This document shows positions 1-8,932 of a DNA stretch of 64,000 bases, one piece after another. A program made the position numbers and the translations under genes. The number at the start of each line of letters is the position of its first letter. Position 1 is the first letter of the stretch. Below the pieces are notes generated by a model. The model was not told the origin of the DNA, made no database searches, and was given only the letters and a program-made list of their open reading frames with translations. The stretch is from Fibrobacter sp. (GTDB lineage: Bacteria > Fibrobacterota > Fibrobacteria > Fibrobacterales > Fibrobacteraceae), in assembly GCA_017526585.1 (NCBI GenBank), contig JAFXRC010000037.1, positions 62,001 to 126,000 of the forward strand, written 5' to 3'.

Positions 1-426
1 CAACAGCACTTCAAAGACCTTCAGCTTGCGGCGCAAGGCGTTGTTCGGCATGGCATCGAGCGGGAACAAGTCGATCCAGGCAAAAGTTTCTTCCGCCTTC
101 AACTTGTCATGGCGCACGACCTTGAAAGTCGTGTCTTCAATATGACCAAAGTAACGGATGCAATCTTCGGAATTCTTATACGAGCGAAACTTGATGTTGT
201 CCGAACCGGACTTTTCCTCGAGAATTTTGCAGAGTCTCTCATAGTCCGGACGCGGAATTCCCACATCGATATCATCGTCCCAAGGAATAAAGCCCTTGTG
301 ACGCACGGCGCCCAAAAGCGTTCCGCCCAGGGCATAATAAGTGATATTGTTTTCCCTGCAAACCTGCTGGAAGTATTTCAGCAAGTCCAACTCTTTCAGT
401 TGCAAAGCACGCAGGGATTCATCCAT
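1..426 (-). CDS. LicD family transferase (C-terminally cut by window edge)
   Basis: The frame stays open from the ATG at 426 to base 1, so only the first 142 residues are present. The segment 'LGGTLLGAVRHKGFIPWDDD' followed by 'IDVGIPRPDYERL' is the LicD/Fukutin-like nucleotidyltransferase signature, with the Asp-rich metal-binding 'WDDDID'. Family members transfer phosphocholine or other phospho-substituents to surface glycans. It starts 2 bases after the stop of a second LicD gene and is closely similar to it, so the pair looks like a tandem duplication within a surface-polysaccharide operon. The donor and acceptor cannot be told from sequence. Confidence 0.85.
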   Translation of the reverse strand, partial: MDESLRALQLKELDLLKYFQQVCRENNITYYALGGTLLGAVRHKGFIPWDDDIDVGIPRPDYERLCKILEEKSGSDNIKFRSYKNSEDCIRYFGHIEDTTFKVVRHDKLKAEETFAWIDLFPLDAMPNNALRRKLKVFEVLL

Positions 427-428
427 GA

Positions 429-1277
429 CTAAGCCTTCTGTTCATCAAGATAGGCGTCGTGAACGTTCTTGTCGCAGTCGTCCGGTTCCTTCATGTAGTC
501 GCCATACATCTGCTTCAATACGGCATCGCTGTTTTCAGGTCCCAGCAGTTCCATGTCTTCGAAGGTGTAAAGCTTTCCCTTACCGTAATAGGACTTCGGG
601 AACATTTCCTTGAACTTGTACTGCCCCATGAAGTTCACGATCCAATTCGAATCCTGCACCTTGTACTTGCGCAGCAAGGCATCGAGCCTGACCAGCCACT
701 TCTTGTAGTTCCTGTGGCCATAGACATGAAGAATTCGAACCAGCGCAATGATGATCCTTTCGGAAAGAGGCCTGTGCGGGCGTTTCAGGTTCACCTTGTC
801 AAAACATGCGACATGGTAGCAAAGACGAACAAAAAGCAACTTCATCATGTGGATGCGGCGCACCAAGCCATTGTTCGGCATGCCATCCAATGGGAAGATG
901 TCGACCCAGAGGTTTTCCTTTCTAGACACGATACTTCCTTCGCGGCTCATCACATAACGCTTATCGACAATTCTCGAGAAATAATAGTGATGGTCAGACT
1001 CGTCGCGGTAAGAGCGCAATTCCAGATGTTCCGGAAGATTCTTAGAAACCGTTTCCAAGAAGCGTTCGTAATCGTCGCGAACAATACCAATATCAATATC
1101 GTCATCCCACGGAATAAAGCCCTTATGGCGAACCGCCCCCAAAAGGGAGCCGCCCAACAGGTAATAGGGGATAGAGTTATCCTCTAGGAAGGGCTTGATT
1201 TCCTTGAAAATATTCAAAATGGACAGCTGCGCCTTAGAAAGGGGAACAGGCTGCTTTGTTTTTGAATCGAGACCCAT
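429..1277 (-). CDS. LicD family phosphotransferase-like protein
   Basis: This 282-residue protein carries the LicD signature near residues 40-65 ('YYLLGGSLLGAVRHKGF', then 'IPWDDDIDIGI'). LicD proteins are cytoplasmic enzymes that decorate teichoic acid, capsule or LPS glycans with phosphocholine or related groups. It lies 3 bases after the UDP-glucose dehydrogenase gene and 2 bases before the next LicD gene, so the three are almost certainly cotranscribed. Family assignment is firm from the motif. The substrate is unknown, and a role in modifying a uronic-acid-containing surface glycan is inferred only from the neighbouring dehydrogenase. Confidence 0.87.
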   Translation of the reverse strand: MGLDSKTKQPVPLSKAQLSILNIFKEIKPFLEDNSIPYYLLGGSLLGAVRHKGFIPWDDDIDIGIVRDDYERFLETVSKNLPEHLELRSYRDESDHHYYFSRIVDKRYVMSREGSIVSRKENLWVDIFPLDGMPNNGLVRRIHMMKLLFVRLCYHVACFDKVNLKRPHRPLSERIIIALVRILHVYGHRNYKKWLVRLDALLRKYKVQDSNWIVNFMGQYKFKEMFPKSYYGKGKLYTFEDMELLGPENSDAVLKQMYGDYMKEPDDCDKNVHDAYLDEQKA

Positions 1278-1280
1278 TAA

Positions 1281-2651
1281 CTACTCCGCTTTCCCCTTAC
1301 CAATACTAGACACCTCAAAGCCAATCTTTCTGAGGGCATCGGCATCCAAAATATTACGACCATCAAACACGAAAGCAGGTTTCGCCATTCCCTTGAAAAT
1401 GCGTTTCCAATCGAGTTCAGCAAAGCATTTCCATTCGGTGCAGACCACCACGGCATGAGCCCCTTCGGCAGCCTTGTACGGATCTTCTTCGAACTGAACC
1501 TGGTCAATCACGTCCTTCAAGTCACGCTTTGCATCGGGAATTGCCTTCGGGTCTGTTACGACCGGCTGTGCATGTTCAGCGAGCAAGTCGCGGACCACGA
1601 GGTTCGCAGGGCTTTCGCGAGTGTCACCGGTATTTGCCTTGAACGCAAAACCGAACACGGCGATTTTCTTGCCAGCAATCGTATTAAACATTGTTTCGAG
1701 CATGCGATCCACCACACGGTGAGTCTGCCACTCGTTAATTTTCACGACGCTTTCCCAGTAGGCGGCCACTTCGGGGAGTCCATAGTAACCGCACAGGTAC
1801 ACGAGGTTCAAAATATCTTTCTTAAAGCAGGAACCACCAAAACCGATGGATGCCTTCAGGAACTTGGACCCGATACGACGGTCCTTGCCCATCACGAAGG
1901 CGACTTCATCCACATCGGCCCCCGTTTTTTCGCAAAGGGCGCTAATCGAGTTGATGGAACTGATACGCTGAGCAAGGAACGCATTGGCGGTCAGCTTTGT
2001 AAGCTCGGAACTCCAGAGGTTCGTCGTCAAGATGCGGTCGCGCGGCACCCAGTGGGCATAGACATCGACCAGCTTCTGGCAGGCTGCGAGACCCGATTCC
2101 GTCTGATGAGACCCGATAAGCACGCGGTCCGGTTCAAATAGGTCGTTGATGGCGGTTCCTTCAGCCAAAAATTCAGGGTTGGACAGCACCTCGAAGTGCA
2201 GTCCCTTGTCGTTAGAATTCAAGATTCGTTCCATGGCAGCGGCGGTACGCACAGGAAGCGTCGACTTTTCGACAATGATCTTGCCCTCGTCGGCAATTTC
2301 CAAAATGTTGCGAGCCGTCTTTTCCCAATACTGCAAGTCGGAAGCCTTGCCGGCGCCGTGACCAAAAGTCTTTGTCGGGGTGTTCACCGAAACGAAAATG
2401 ATATCCGCTTCCCTGATGGCAGCCGGAATGTCGGTGCTAAAGAACAGATTGCGACCGCGCGCACGCTTTACCACGTCGTCGAGACCGGGTTCAAAAATCG
2501 GAAGATTATCACTATTCCAGGCATCAATGCGAGCCTGATTGATATCGACTACGGTCACTTTTACATCGGGGCACTTGTCGGCAATAACAGTCATGGTGGG
2601 TCCACCGACATAGCCCGCGCCAATGCAAAGAATCTTGGTATTGTAACTCAT
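1281..2651 (-). CDS. ugd: UDP-glucose 6-dehydrogenase
   Basis: Oxidises UDP-glucose to UDP-glucuronate with two NAD+, feeding capsule or LPS synthesis. The 456-residue protein opens with a Rossmann motif '[16 protein letters not shown]' (residues 9-24), has the 'EKSTLPVRT' segment and the catalytic cysteine C275 in '[10 protein letters not shown]'. Wording such as '[20 protein letters not shown]' and '[17 protein letters not shown]' follows the animal-type enzyme more closely than the short bacterial Ugd. The ATG at 2651 follows a 132-base intergenic region, so this is probably the first gene of the LicD operon, with a possible -10 TATAAT at 2690-2695. Confidence 0.95.
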   Translation of the reverse strand: MSYNTKILCIGAGYVGGPTMTVIADKCPDVKVTVVDINQARIDAWNSDNLPIFEPGLDDVVKRARGRNLFFSTDIPAAIREADIIFVSVNTPTKTFGHGAGKASDLQYWEKTARNILEIADEGKIIVEKSTLPVRTAAAMERILNSNDKGLHFEVLSNPEFLAEGTAINDLFEPDRVLIGSHQTESGLAACQKLVDVYAHWVPRDRILTTNLWSSELTKLTANAFLAQRISSINSISALCEKTGADVDEVAFVMGKDRRIGSKFLKASIGFGGSCFKKDILNLVYLCGYYGLPEVAAYWESVVKINEWQTHRVVDRMLETMFNTIAGKKIAVFGFAFKANTGDTRESPANLVVRDLLAEHAQPVVTDPKAIPDAKRDLKDVIDQVQFEEDPYKAAEGAHAVVVCTEWKCFAELDWKRIFKGMAKPAFVFDGRNILDADALRKIGFEVSSIGKGKAE

Positions 2652-2689
2652 AGTGGCTCAAATTTAGAAAAAACGGCAATTCCTTATCC

Positions 2690-2695
2690 ATTATA
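2690..2695 (-). promoter_or_regulatory. Candidate -10 box for the ugd operon
   Basis: Reading the minus strand, a perfect TATAAT lies 38 bases upstream of the ugd ATG in an AT-rich stretch. No good -35 hexamer sits 16-18 bases further upstream, so the call is tentative. Confidence 0.35.
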
Positions 2696-2783
2696 TTAGC
2701 CAAAAAAATGTAAAAGGGGCAATCCGTAACATTTACGTCACATTTTTTCGTTCACCAGTTGTTCACGAAAGCCCTTTTAGACC

Positions 2784-5594
2784 TTAATTAAAGTTTGCAA
2801 CCAGGGCGGCCGTTTCGCCGGGATTCACTAACCGAGTCGTTTCCATCACGCCATCGCTCCAGCCTGCCCAAACTCCACCCGCAGACGGAGTGGCAGAAAC
2901 CTCTACCGGGAAGCCCTCAAAGAAATTCACCGTCAACGGAGACGTGTCGAGTCTAAGGCCATGGACCAGAATACTTCCTGGACCGTTCACGGACAAGGTC
3001 ACAGGCGCTGCGTTCCCCAGCTCAAAGTATTCACGCAATTCGTCGTACACCACTCCGGGGCGTTCCTTTGCAAAGTTCTTGATAGAATTAAGCTGCCGCG
3101 TCATCCTTGTGGCACTCAGCCCCCAACGCTTCTGATCACGCGGAATTTCAGCGTCGATTTCTTTCATCATCTGTTCAATGCGCGCAAGCACTCGCGAGCT
3201 TTCAAAGTTCATCTGCAAAAGCACTGCCATTCGGTTCACGAATGCTGCACGGAAACCTTCATTTTCCAACATTTTTCGGAGCAAGAGCGTAGATTCTGGG
3301 CCATTTGGCCAGGACTCGCCATCCTCAGCAGTAGCAAATTCAAATATGTTGTTTGTATACTCGCTATACTCATTTCCCATTCCAAAATCGAGATCGTACA
3401 GGAACCACTTCCAAGGCGTCTTCGGATTATTGCTGCGCCATTTTTTAAGATTGTTGCTGGGCCAGTCGCGGTTGTTCGCATACATTTCCGTCTGCATGTA
3501 GCTGATGAAATTACTGACATCAATCTGCGACGCGACATATGCATAGTTTTCTTCGTTTTCAAGAGAAACACCCTCGATCCAGTCCATAAGCGCAACGTAA
3601 TCCACCGCAGAGCCCGCCGAGACGGAGTTGTCCGCCTTAAGCAAGTCAATTTCATTCGGATCCAGGCCGTAATGCGTTTCAAAATAATATTCAGTGGATC
3701 GCTCGCGGATGCTGTGGATGCCATAGTACTCGCCGTTATAATATACGACAGCAAAACGACCGCGCTGATAATCGACACCGAGTCCTTCGCTAACAGAACT
3801 CGCCAGGCGATCGCGGATGTAGTCGTTTCCAAAGTTACCGCCGTTATTCCGAAGCAGGAACACTTTGAACTTGTTCAGTTCCGGGAAATCGGGGAACAAT
3901 GCATACTTGAGCCTGCTATCGCCATACTTTTCGCGGAAAGTTATCGCCACCGACTTCTTGTCGTTCTGGCGACTGTAATTTCCAAAAATTTTGAGTCCCG
4001 CATTCTTGCCAAACGCAGGCGCATTCGTTCCGGGCTCGACCAGTTCCACAAACACGGGAACCTCTTTATCGAGCCAATAATTCGCGCCATAATGCGGTTC
4101 CTTACTTTGTGCAAAATTCCCTTCCATATATATGCCAGAATCCGGATCAAAAAGCGAATTCGGATCCGCCGTCAGGAACACCACCGGAACAGAAGGCGCC
4201 GTTTCAAACACATAGGTCCGCGAAACCACTTCGCCGGGGAGAGCGTTCGCAACAAAACTTGCGCAACGAACAGTCATCGTTGCCCCGACCTGCAACATCG
4301 TCGTAACAGGGCTGTTTTCTGTCGGAGCAAGGCCACCCTGTTCGCAGCGAACCGCTGCCGCTTCGGGGAAACTCACCGCAAAAGGTTCCGCATAAAAACC
4401 GGATGGAGGAAGCTCCGCCAGCGTATCGAGTGAAGGCGAACGCGACGGCGACACGAGCGAAGTCGCCAAGCCATAAGGCGAAGCGGTCCCATACCCAAAC
4501 CCATTCGAGCCATCAGCCAAGTTGCCAAAGCTCCAGGTATTTCCAACAGGCATTTCCGGATAAGCAACCGAATCGACAATCGCCGTATCCGCATTCACCA
4601 AATAAAGCGAGCCACCCTTCTTCGAAAGCTTGAATCCCGCATGCGGTTCATGCCCACGGTTTCTTGCAATGTAGCTGAAAACCTTGAGTGTCACTTCCTG
4701 CGTTTCATTCGCTTCGGGGCTAATTCGCGTACCATAAATATTCTTCAAGTCAGGGAAAGTCGTTCCCGTCGGAATCGGCATCCGGTACACCGTCGAAGAA
4801 TCCCCCGTTCCCGTAAGAATCATCTCGTAGCCTTTCCAATCGTCAATATCGGGCTGAGCCAAGCGGAAAGAAACTAGACGGTCCTTGGTAATATACGCCT
4901 GCATCACAAGTTCATTTGCCGCAGAGATATCGAGCACATCGTCCTTATCGGAGCTACCCGTACCAACGAATACCGAAATAGACGACCAGCCAAGTTCTTC
5001 GTTCTCGCCCAATTGCATGACAGTACCGAAATGGCGTTCGCCGTTTTCATTAAAGCAGATTTTCTTTTGACCCGCCAAAGGATCCGCATAACTATAACCC
5101 GGCGGATCGCTCTGCGCATCCGTCCAGGTCCAGCAGCCAGGGCCAATCATGTTGAGCGTATCATGTGGCAACACATAGTCCGGATAGTTCTTTCCCGACA
5201 TGAACACAACCAGAAACGAGTTCGGGGCAACCTTGGCGTTTCCGAATTTCCACTTGAAAGGTTCCGCCTGTGAATCCGTCAGATACATTCCAGACAAATC
5301 TACCGTATCTGCCGAAGTGTTATAAAGTTCCACCCAGCCGGCATCGTCCCCTTCGTGGTCCTCATAGACAATATTGATGGGGTCCACCTCGGTAAACATC
5401 ACCGGGCCACCTACAAAAGAAAGCCTAGGTCCACCATTGGCACCGCCCTGCTCCGTAGAATCCGCCGGAACATCCGTTTCGGATTCCTTCGACGAACTGG
5501 AACTGTCATCAGAACACGCTAAAAGCAGCGCTACCCAAAAAGCGGTCAGAAGGACCCTGCCAACTAGAAACGAACGAAAATTCCAACACACCAT
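2784..5594 (-). CDS. CotH-kinase lipoprotein with lamin-tail domain
   Basis: A 936-residue secreted lipoprotein. The signal peptide ends in a lipobox ('LLLAC', then DDSSSSS). A lamin-tail domain follows ('FTEVDPINIVYEDHEGDDAG', about residues 65-200), then a chitobiase-C-terminal-like segment around 395-470. A CotH kinase core spans about 540-830, with 'LLRNNGGNFGNDYIRDRLAS', 'YYGIHSIRERS' and the metal-binding 'FLYDLDFGMGNE'. The end is an InlB-type repeat (862-936, 'SATPSAGGVWAGWSDG'). In Bacillus, CotH is an atypical protein kinase acting on serines of spore-coat proteins. Here the protein would be anchored in the envelope of a non-spore-former, so its substrate is unknown. A paralogue lies at 48389-50902. 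Monocistronic, as far as spacing shows. Confidence 0.88.
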   Translation of the reverse strand: MVCWNFRSFLVGRVLLTAFWVALLLACSDDSSSSSKESETDVPADSTEQGGANGGPRLSFVGGPVMFTEVDPINIVYEDHEGDDAGWVELYNTSADTVDLSGMYLTDSQAEPFKWKFGNAKVAPNSFLVVFMSGKNYPDYVLPHDTLNMIGPGCWTWTDAQSDPPGYSYADPLAGQKKICFNENGERHFGTVMQLGENEELGWSSISVFVGTGSSDKDDVLDISAANELVMQAYITKDRLVSFRLAQPDIDDWKGYEMILTGTGDSSTVYRMPIPTGTTFPDLKNIYGTRISPEANETQEVTLKVFSYIARNRGHEPHAGFKLSKKGGSLYLVNADTAIVDSVAYPEMPVGNTWSFGNLADGSNGFGYGTASPYGLATSLVSPSRSPSLDTLAELPPSGFYAEPFAVSFPEAAAVRCEQGGLAPTENSPVTTMLQVGATMTVRCASFVANALPGEVVSRTYVFETAPSVPVVFLTADPNSLFDPDSGIYMEGNFAQSKEPHYGANYWLDKEVPVFVELVEPGTNAPAFGKNAGLKIFGNYSRQNDKKSVAITFREKYGDSRLKYALFPDFPELNKFKVFLLRNNGGNFGNDYIRDRLASSVSEGLGVDYQRGRFAVVYYNGEYYGIHSIRERSTEYYFETHYGLDPNEIDLLKADNSVSAGSAVDYVALMDWIEGVSLENEENYAYVASQIDVSNFISYMQTEMYANNRDWPSNNLKKWRSNNPKTPWKWFLYDLDFGMGNEYSEYTNNIFEFATAEDGESWPNGPESTLLLRKMLENEGFRAAFVNRMAVLLQMNFESSRVLARIEQMMKEIDAEIPRDQKRWGLSATRMTRQLNSIKNFAKERPGVVYDELREYFELGNAAPVTLSVNGPGSILVHGLRLDTSPLTVNFFEGFPVEVSATPSAGGVWAGWSDGVMETTRLVNPGETAALVANFN

Positions 5595-5650
5595 GTATTG
5601 AATATATATTAATTCAACCGAAAAGGTTAAAGTAGGCTGAGCTTTGTCGG

Positions 5651-5672
5651 CCCTTCGACAGGCTCAGGGGCC
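5651..5672. repeat. Intergenic palindromic repeat (CCCTTCGACAGGCTCAGGG type)
   Basis: A GC-rich element with complementary ends (GGCCC/GGGCC) lies between the EamA gene end and the CotH gene start. Its core resembles elements at 8912-8931 and 20499-20542. Similar 'CCTGAGC...TCGAAGG' sequences are familiar as dispersed repeats in many genomes. It could fold as an RNA hairpin at the 3' end of the EamA transcript, but no T-tract follows. Confidence 0.5.
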
Positions 5673-5679
5673 TTAAAGG

Positions 5680-6519
5680 TTATTGCGCCTTTTTACGACG
5701 GGGACGGCGCACAATAAAGAGGCAGGCGCCTATCAGCACGAGCGAGACCGAAATCGCCTTTCCTACGGGGAACGCTTCCGAAAACACCAGGGCGCCGGCT
5801 AGCGTCGGAACAGCGGCACCGACCGCCGCGCTAAACGGAATAATGAACAGGGCGCGTCCGCGAGAGAAAGACACCTGGGAATACAGGAAAGCGATGCTGT
5901 AGGTCGCGATATAGCCGAGAGTCCTAAAGTCAAGCAGCAAGTTCGCTACGGAAGAAGCTTCAATATGGTCCAGGTCGAAGTCCATCGCCAGGCTCTTGTA
6001 GAATGCCGCCGAAAGGCCAAAGCCAACTCCCATGATCAACGAGTCGACCATCTCGCGGTCCTTCACCCAAAGGTGCGCCACGAGCGTCACCGCAGAAAGT
6101 CCACCCGCATACGCCCAGAGCATCCCGACATTCTGCACCGCCGTCGATTCGCCCAGGTTTTCCACGGAATACAGGAGTCCCGCCACCACAAAGCAGATGG
6201 CCACCACGATTCGCTTTGTGAGGACTTCCTTCAAAATGCAGAAGCCCATGAGCGCCGTGAGCACCGGATTCAGGACCATCATCGGCTGCACTTGCGAAAG
6301 ATCGTAGCGCGCCATGGCGATGTAGTAGCCCAAAGTCGCAAGGCCGGAACACGCAATACCAAGCCACCAGAACTTATTCGTGATGACGCCCTTGAAGAAT
6401 TCCCAAGGCCTAGAGGTGCCACCGGTGCGCTTGCCAACCGTCGACACCCCCGACTTTTCGAGGATATTCCCGCAAGCAAACAAGAACGCCGGACCAATTG
6501 TCAGAAGAAGGAAAAGCAT
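5680..6519 (-). CDS. EamA/DMT-family membrane permease
   Basis: This 279-residue protein is strongly hydrophobic, with about ten predicted membrane helices in two similar halves, as in EamA-type drug/metabolite transporters. The C-terminus is short and basic ('RRPRRKK'), as expected on the cytoplasmic side. The family exports or imports small metabolites such as amino acids or nucleotide sugars, and no residue visible here defines the substrate. The ATG lies 3 bases downstream of the lytic transglycosylase stop, so the two are probably cotranscribed. Confidence 0.8.
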   Translation of the reverse strand: MLFLLLTIGPAFLFACGNILEKSGVSTVGKRTGGTSRPWEFFKGVITNKFWWLGIACSGLATLGYYIAMARYDLSQVQPMMVLNPVLTALMGFCILKEVLTKRIVVAICFVVAGLLYSVENLGESTAVQNVGMLWAYAGGLSAVTLVAHLWVKDREMVDSLIMGVGFGLSAAFYKSLAMDFDLDHIEASSVANLLLDFRTLGYIATYSIAFLYSQVSFSRGRALFIIPFSAAVGAAVPTLAGALVFSEAFPVGKAISVSLVLIGACLFIVRRPRRKKAQ

Positions 6520-6522
6520 CCG

Positions 6523-8880
6523 CTAAATTCCGTCGTAGATTTCCTGGTAAATCCAGTAGTTGCCCATGACGCGCTTCACGTAGTCGCGGGTTTCCCAGTA
6601 GCTGATTTCTTCGGCGCGGATATCCCAGGACTTGCCTTCGCCCTGCGCCTGCCAACGCTTGGTGGGCTTGGGTCCCGCGTTGTAGTTGCCGAGCACGTAC
6701 ATGTAGTCGTTATTGTATTCTGCCTTCAAGTCCACCAAGTAGCGAACACCCAGGCGGATGTTCATATAGGCGTTAAAAAGCTGCTTCGGCTCGAAGTTTT
6801 CAAGCCCTTCCTTGCCGGCGAGCATCTTGCCTGTCGCGGGCATAATCTGCAGCAATCCACAAGCGCCTGCCGGCGACATGATTTCAAAGTTGAAAATAGA
6901 TTCCTGGCGCATCACGCTATAAACGAAGAACGGATCGATGCGGTCAGACGAATGGAACTTTACCTGGTCCCTGTAGGGGATCGGGTAAAGGAAATGCAAC
7001 ACATCGATGGGCGGCGCCATCAGTCGACGGCGGTCGATGTTGTTCTGGAACTGACGCGCCAGGCGGTAACCGGCTGCGGTCTCGCCCATTTCATAGAAAA
7101 GCTTGCCATATTCGTACAAGAAATCGAGACGCTTCGCATTCTTCTTGCGGGCCTCGTCATAGAGAGCAAAAGCCTGTTCGCTAAAGCCATACTGGAACAA
7201 AGTGCGAATGCGGTTGTAGCGTGCCGCATTATAGCTCGTATCGGGCTTTCCGACCTTCTGCGACGCGCGAACCCAGGCAAGGGACTGCTCCGGCGCCATA
7301 AGGACACCATGCGCATACGGGATATCCTTCTTTGCCATCAGCTTGTAGCCTTCCAGCTTAAGGCGGCTACGATGCGCATAGTAGGCCAACGGAAAGTCCC
7401 TGATGCAATCCAAATAAGCTTCACGCGCCAACGAGTCCTTTCCCAGACGCATATAGGCATCGCCCAGGAACATTCTCGCGCCACTTCCGCTCCACAAGAA
7501 AGGCTCCTTAGTCGCTTCAATCAGCGCCGGAATTGCCTCCGCCCATTTTTCCTGCTTGAAGTAGACAAAGCCTATGCGGAATTTCGCCCACTGCCGCTTG
7601 ATGTTATTCTTAAAGCGCTTATGAGAAAGCGCCTTGTAGCAGACAATGGCACTATCGTAATTTTCCTTCTGCTCGTATTCGAAGCCCTTCACCCAAAGGT
7701 TATTCGCGTTTTCCTTGCTGTACTGGCTCGCATCCTGCAGGGCGGCATCCATTTCGCGGATTTCCTTTTCGTAGCGTAGGGCATTGTTGCGGTACAGGCG
7801 CAATATCGACTGCATCCACAGCGGGCGTGCTTCCACGGAATCCAGCAAGAATCGGAACTGCTTTATCGATTCTTCCTCGCGCTTCAAGGTGCGCAAGGTA
7901 ACGGCGCGTTTTTCCCAAAGGTTAATGCGGGTCGCCATATCCAGGGAACTCGGCGGCAAGCGCTTCTGCAAAGAATCATCGGGCAGCGGCTGAGCCGCTT
8001 CCGGCGAAAGCGCAATCAGCATCGAATCGAGAATCCTAATTGAATCGAGCAGCACCAGGCATTCGTTCGCGTTGTCCTTGGCGCATGCCATCTTCGCATA
8101 GGCAACCTTTTCTTCAAGCGTCTCAGGAGCGCCACGCACCTTGCGGAGTCTGCGAATCGCCATGAAGGCGGAATCCTTATAAGCCGAAGAACTCGTCAAG
8201 AGTCGCAGATAAATACGCTTCGCATCCTTCATCTGCTTGAACTGTTCCAGATACTGCGCATAACGGTAACGCAGCGCCGCTGCCTCATCGGACTTCGGGT
8301 ACTTTTCCACAAACACCTTCAGCGAATCCGCATGCGCATGGTCGCTCAAGGTGGAATCCGCCATCGCGGCCTCGATTCTCAGACGCGATGCAACCCTGTC
8401 AAAAGCAGCGTCCTGTTCCAAGTCCTTGTTCTGCCTCAAAATCGAACGCATCTCGGCATACTTTCCGAGCATGAACAGCGACTTCGCCATACGCAAAATG
8501 ACCGAGCCATTCAGCACAGAATCCCTACCCTGTAAGGAATCGTAGGCGGCATAGGCGCTATCCCACTGTTCCCTATAAAAGAACTGGGCGGCACGGGCAA
8601 AAGCACGCACATCCTTCGGCTGCGATGCATCTTCGCTGATAGACTTTAGGCGTTCGTAGCGGACCACCACATCCTGGAACCGCGACGGAGCAATCTGTTC
8701 CTGTTCCGCATAAGGGTCCGGCGGCACCATCGGCATCGTCGCAATCAGGCTGTCCGTCGCAACCGTCGGGAGCGGATTTTGCGGAGCGGGCTGCTTACTA
8801 GACACCGAATCAGCAACCTGTGCAAAAGACATACCGCACAGGCACAAGATTAACACACCAAAAACAGTCAACTTTCTCAT
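6523..8880 (-). CDS. slt: Soluble lytic murein transglycosylase (Slt-like)
   Basis: Cleaves the MurNAc-GlcNAc bond of peptidoglycan in the periplasm, forming 1,6-anhydro ends. The chosen ATG at 8880 gives 785 residues starting with a clean signal peptide (MRKLTVFGVLILCLCGMSFA). A longer reading would begin inside ptsI and add a non-signal N-terminus. A long Ala/Leu-rich TPR-like helical region (about 60-620) resembles the Slt70 superhelix. The C-terminal SLT domain has the catalytic glutamate E660 in 'MRQES', then 'SPAGACGLLQIMPATG' and 'LGNYNAGP'. It follows ptsI by 52 bases that contain a hairpin repeat. Confidence 0.92.
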   Translation of the reverse strand: MRKLTVFGVLILCLCGMSFAQVADSVSSKQPAPQNPLPTVATDSLIATMPMVPPDPYAEQEQIAPSRFQDVVVRYERLKSISEDASQPKDVRAFARAAQFFYREQWDSAYAAYDSLQGRDSVLNGSVILRMAKSLFMLGKYAEMRSILRQNKDLEQDAAFDRVASRLRIEAAMADSTLSDHAHADSLKVFVEKYPKSDEAAALRYRYAQYLEQFKQMKDAKRIYLRLLTSSSAYKDSAFMAIRRLRKVRGAPETLEEKVAYAKMACAKDNANECLVLLDSIRILDSMLIALSPEAAQPLPDDSLQKRLPPSSLDMATRINLWEKRAVTLRTLKREEESIKQFRFLLDSVEARPLWMQSILRLYRNNALRYEKEIREMDAALQDASQYSKENANNLWVKGFEYEQKENYDSAIVCYKALSHKRFKNNIKRQWAKFRIGFVYFKQEKWAEAIPALIEATKEPFLWSGSGARMFLGDAYMRLGKDSLAREAYLDCIRDFPLAYYAHRSRLKLEGYKLMAKKDIPYAHGVLMAPEQSLAWVRASQKVGKPDTSYNAARYNRIRTLFQYGFSEQAFALYDEARKKNAKRLDFLYEYGKLFYEMGETAAGYRLARQFQNNIDRRRLMAPPIDVLHFLYPIPYRDQVKFHSSDRIDPFFVYSVMRQESIFNFEIMSPAGACGLLQIMPATGKMLAGKEGLENFEPKQLFNAYMNIRLGVRYLVDLKAEYNNDYMYVLGNYNAGPKPTKRWQAQGEGKSWDIRAEEISYWETRDYVKRVMGNYWIYQEIYDGI

Positions 8881-8911
8881 AATATGTGATTGCTCATCAA
8901 CCCGATTTCGG

Positions 8912-8931
8912 TTCCTGAGCTTTTCGAAGGG
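8912..8931. repeat. Intergenic repeat between ptsI and slt
   Basis: TTCCTGAGCTTTTCGAAGGG lies immediately after the ptsI stop. It shares the CCTGAGC...TCGAAGGG core with 5651-5672 (opposite orientation) and 20499-20542. It may act as a processing or attenuation hairpin within the operon. Confidence 0.5.
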
Positions 8932-8932
8932 T

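Noticed and set aside
5965..7779. A 604-codon plus-strand frame across the EamA and Slt genes
   Set aside because: It spans two well-supported minus-strand genes and its product is a His/Arg-rich mirror of them.
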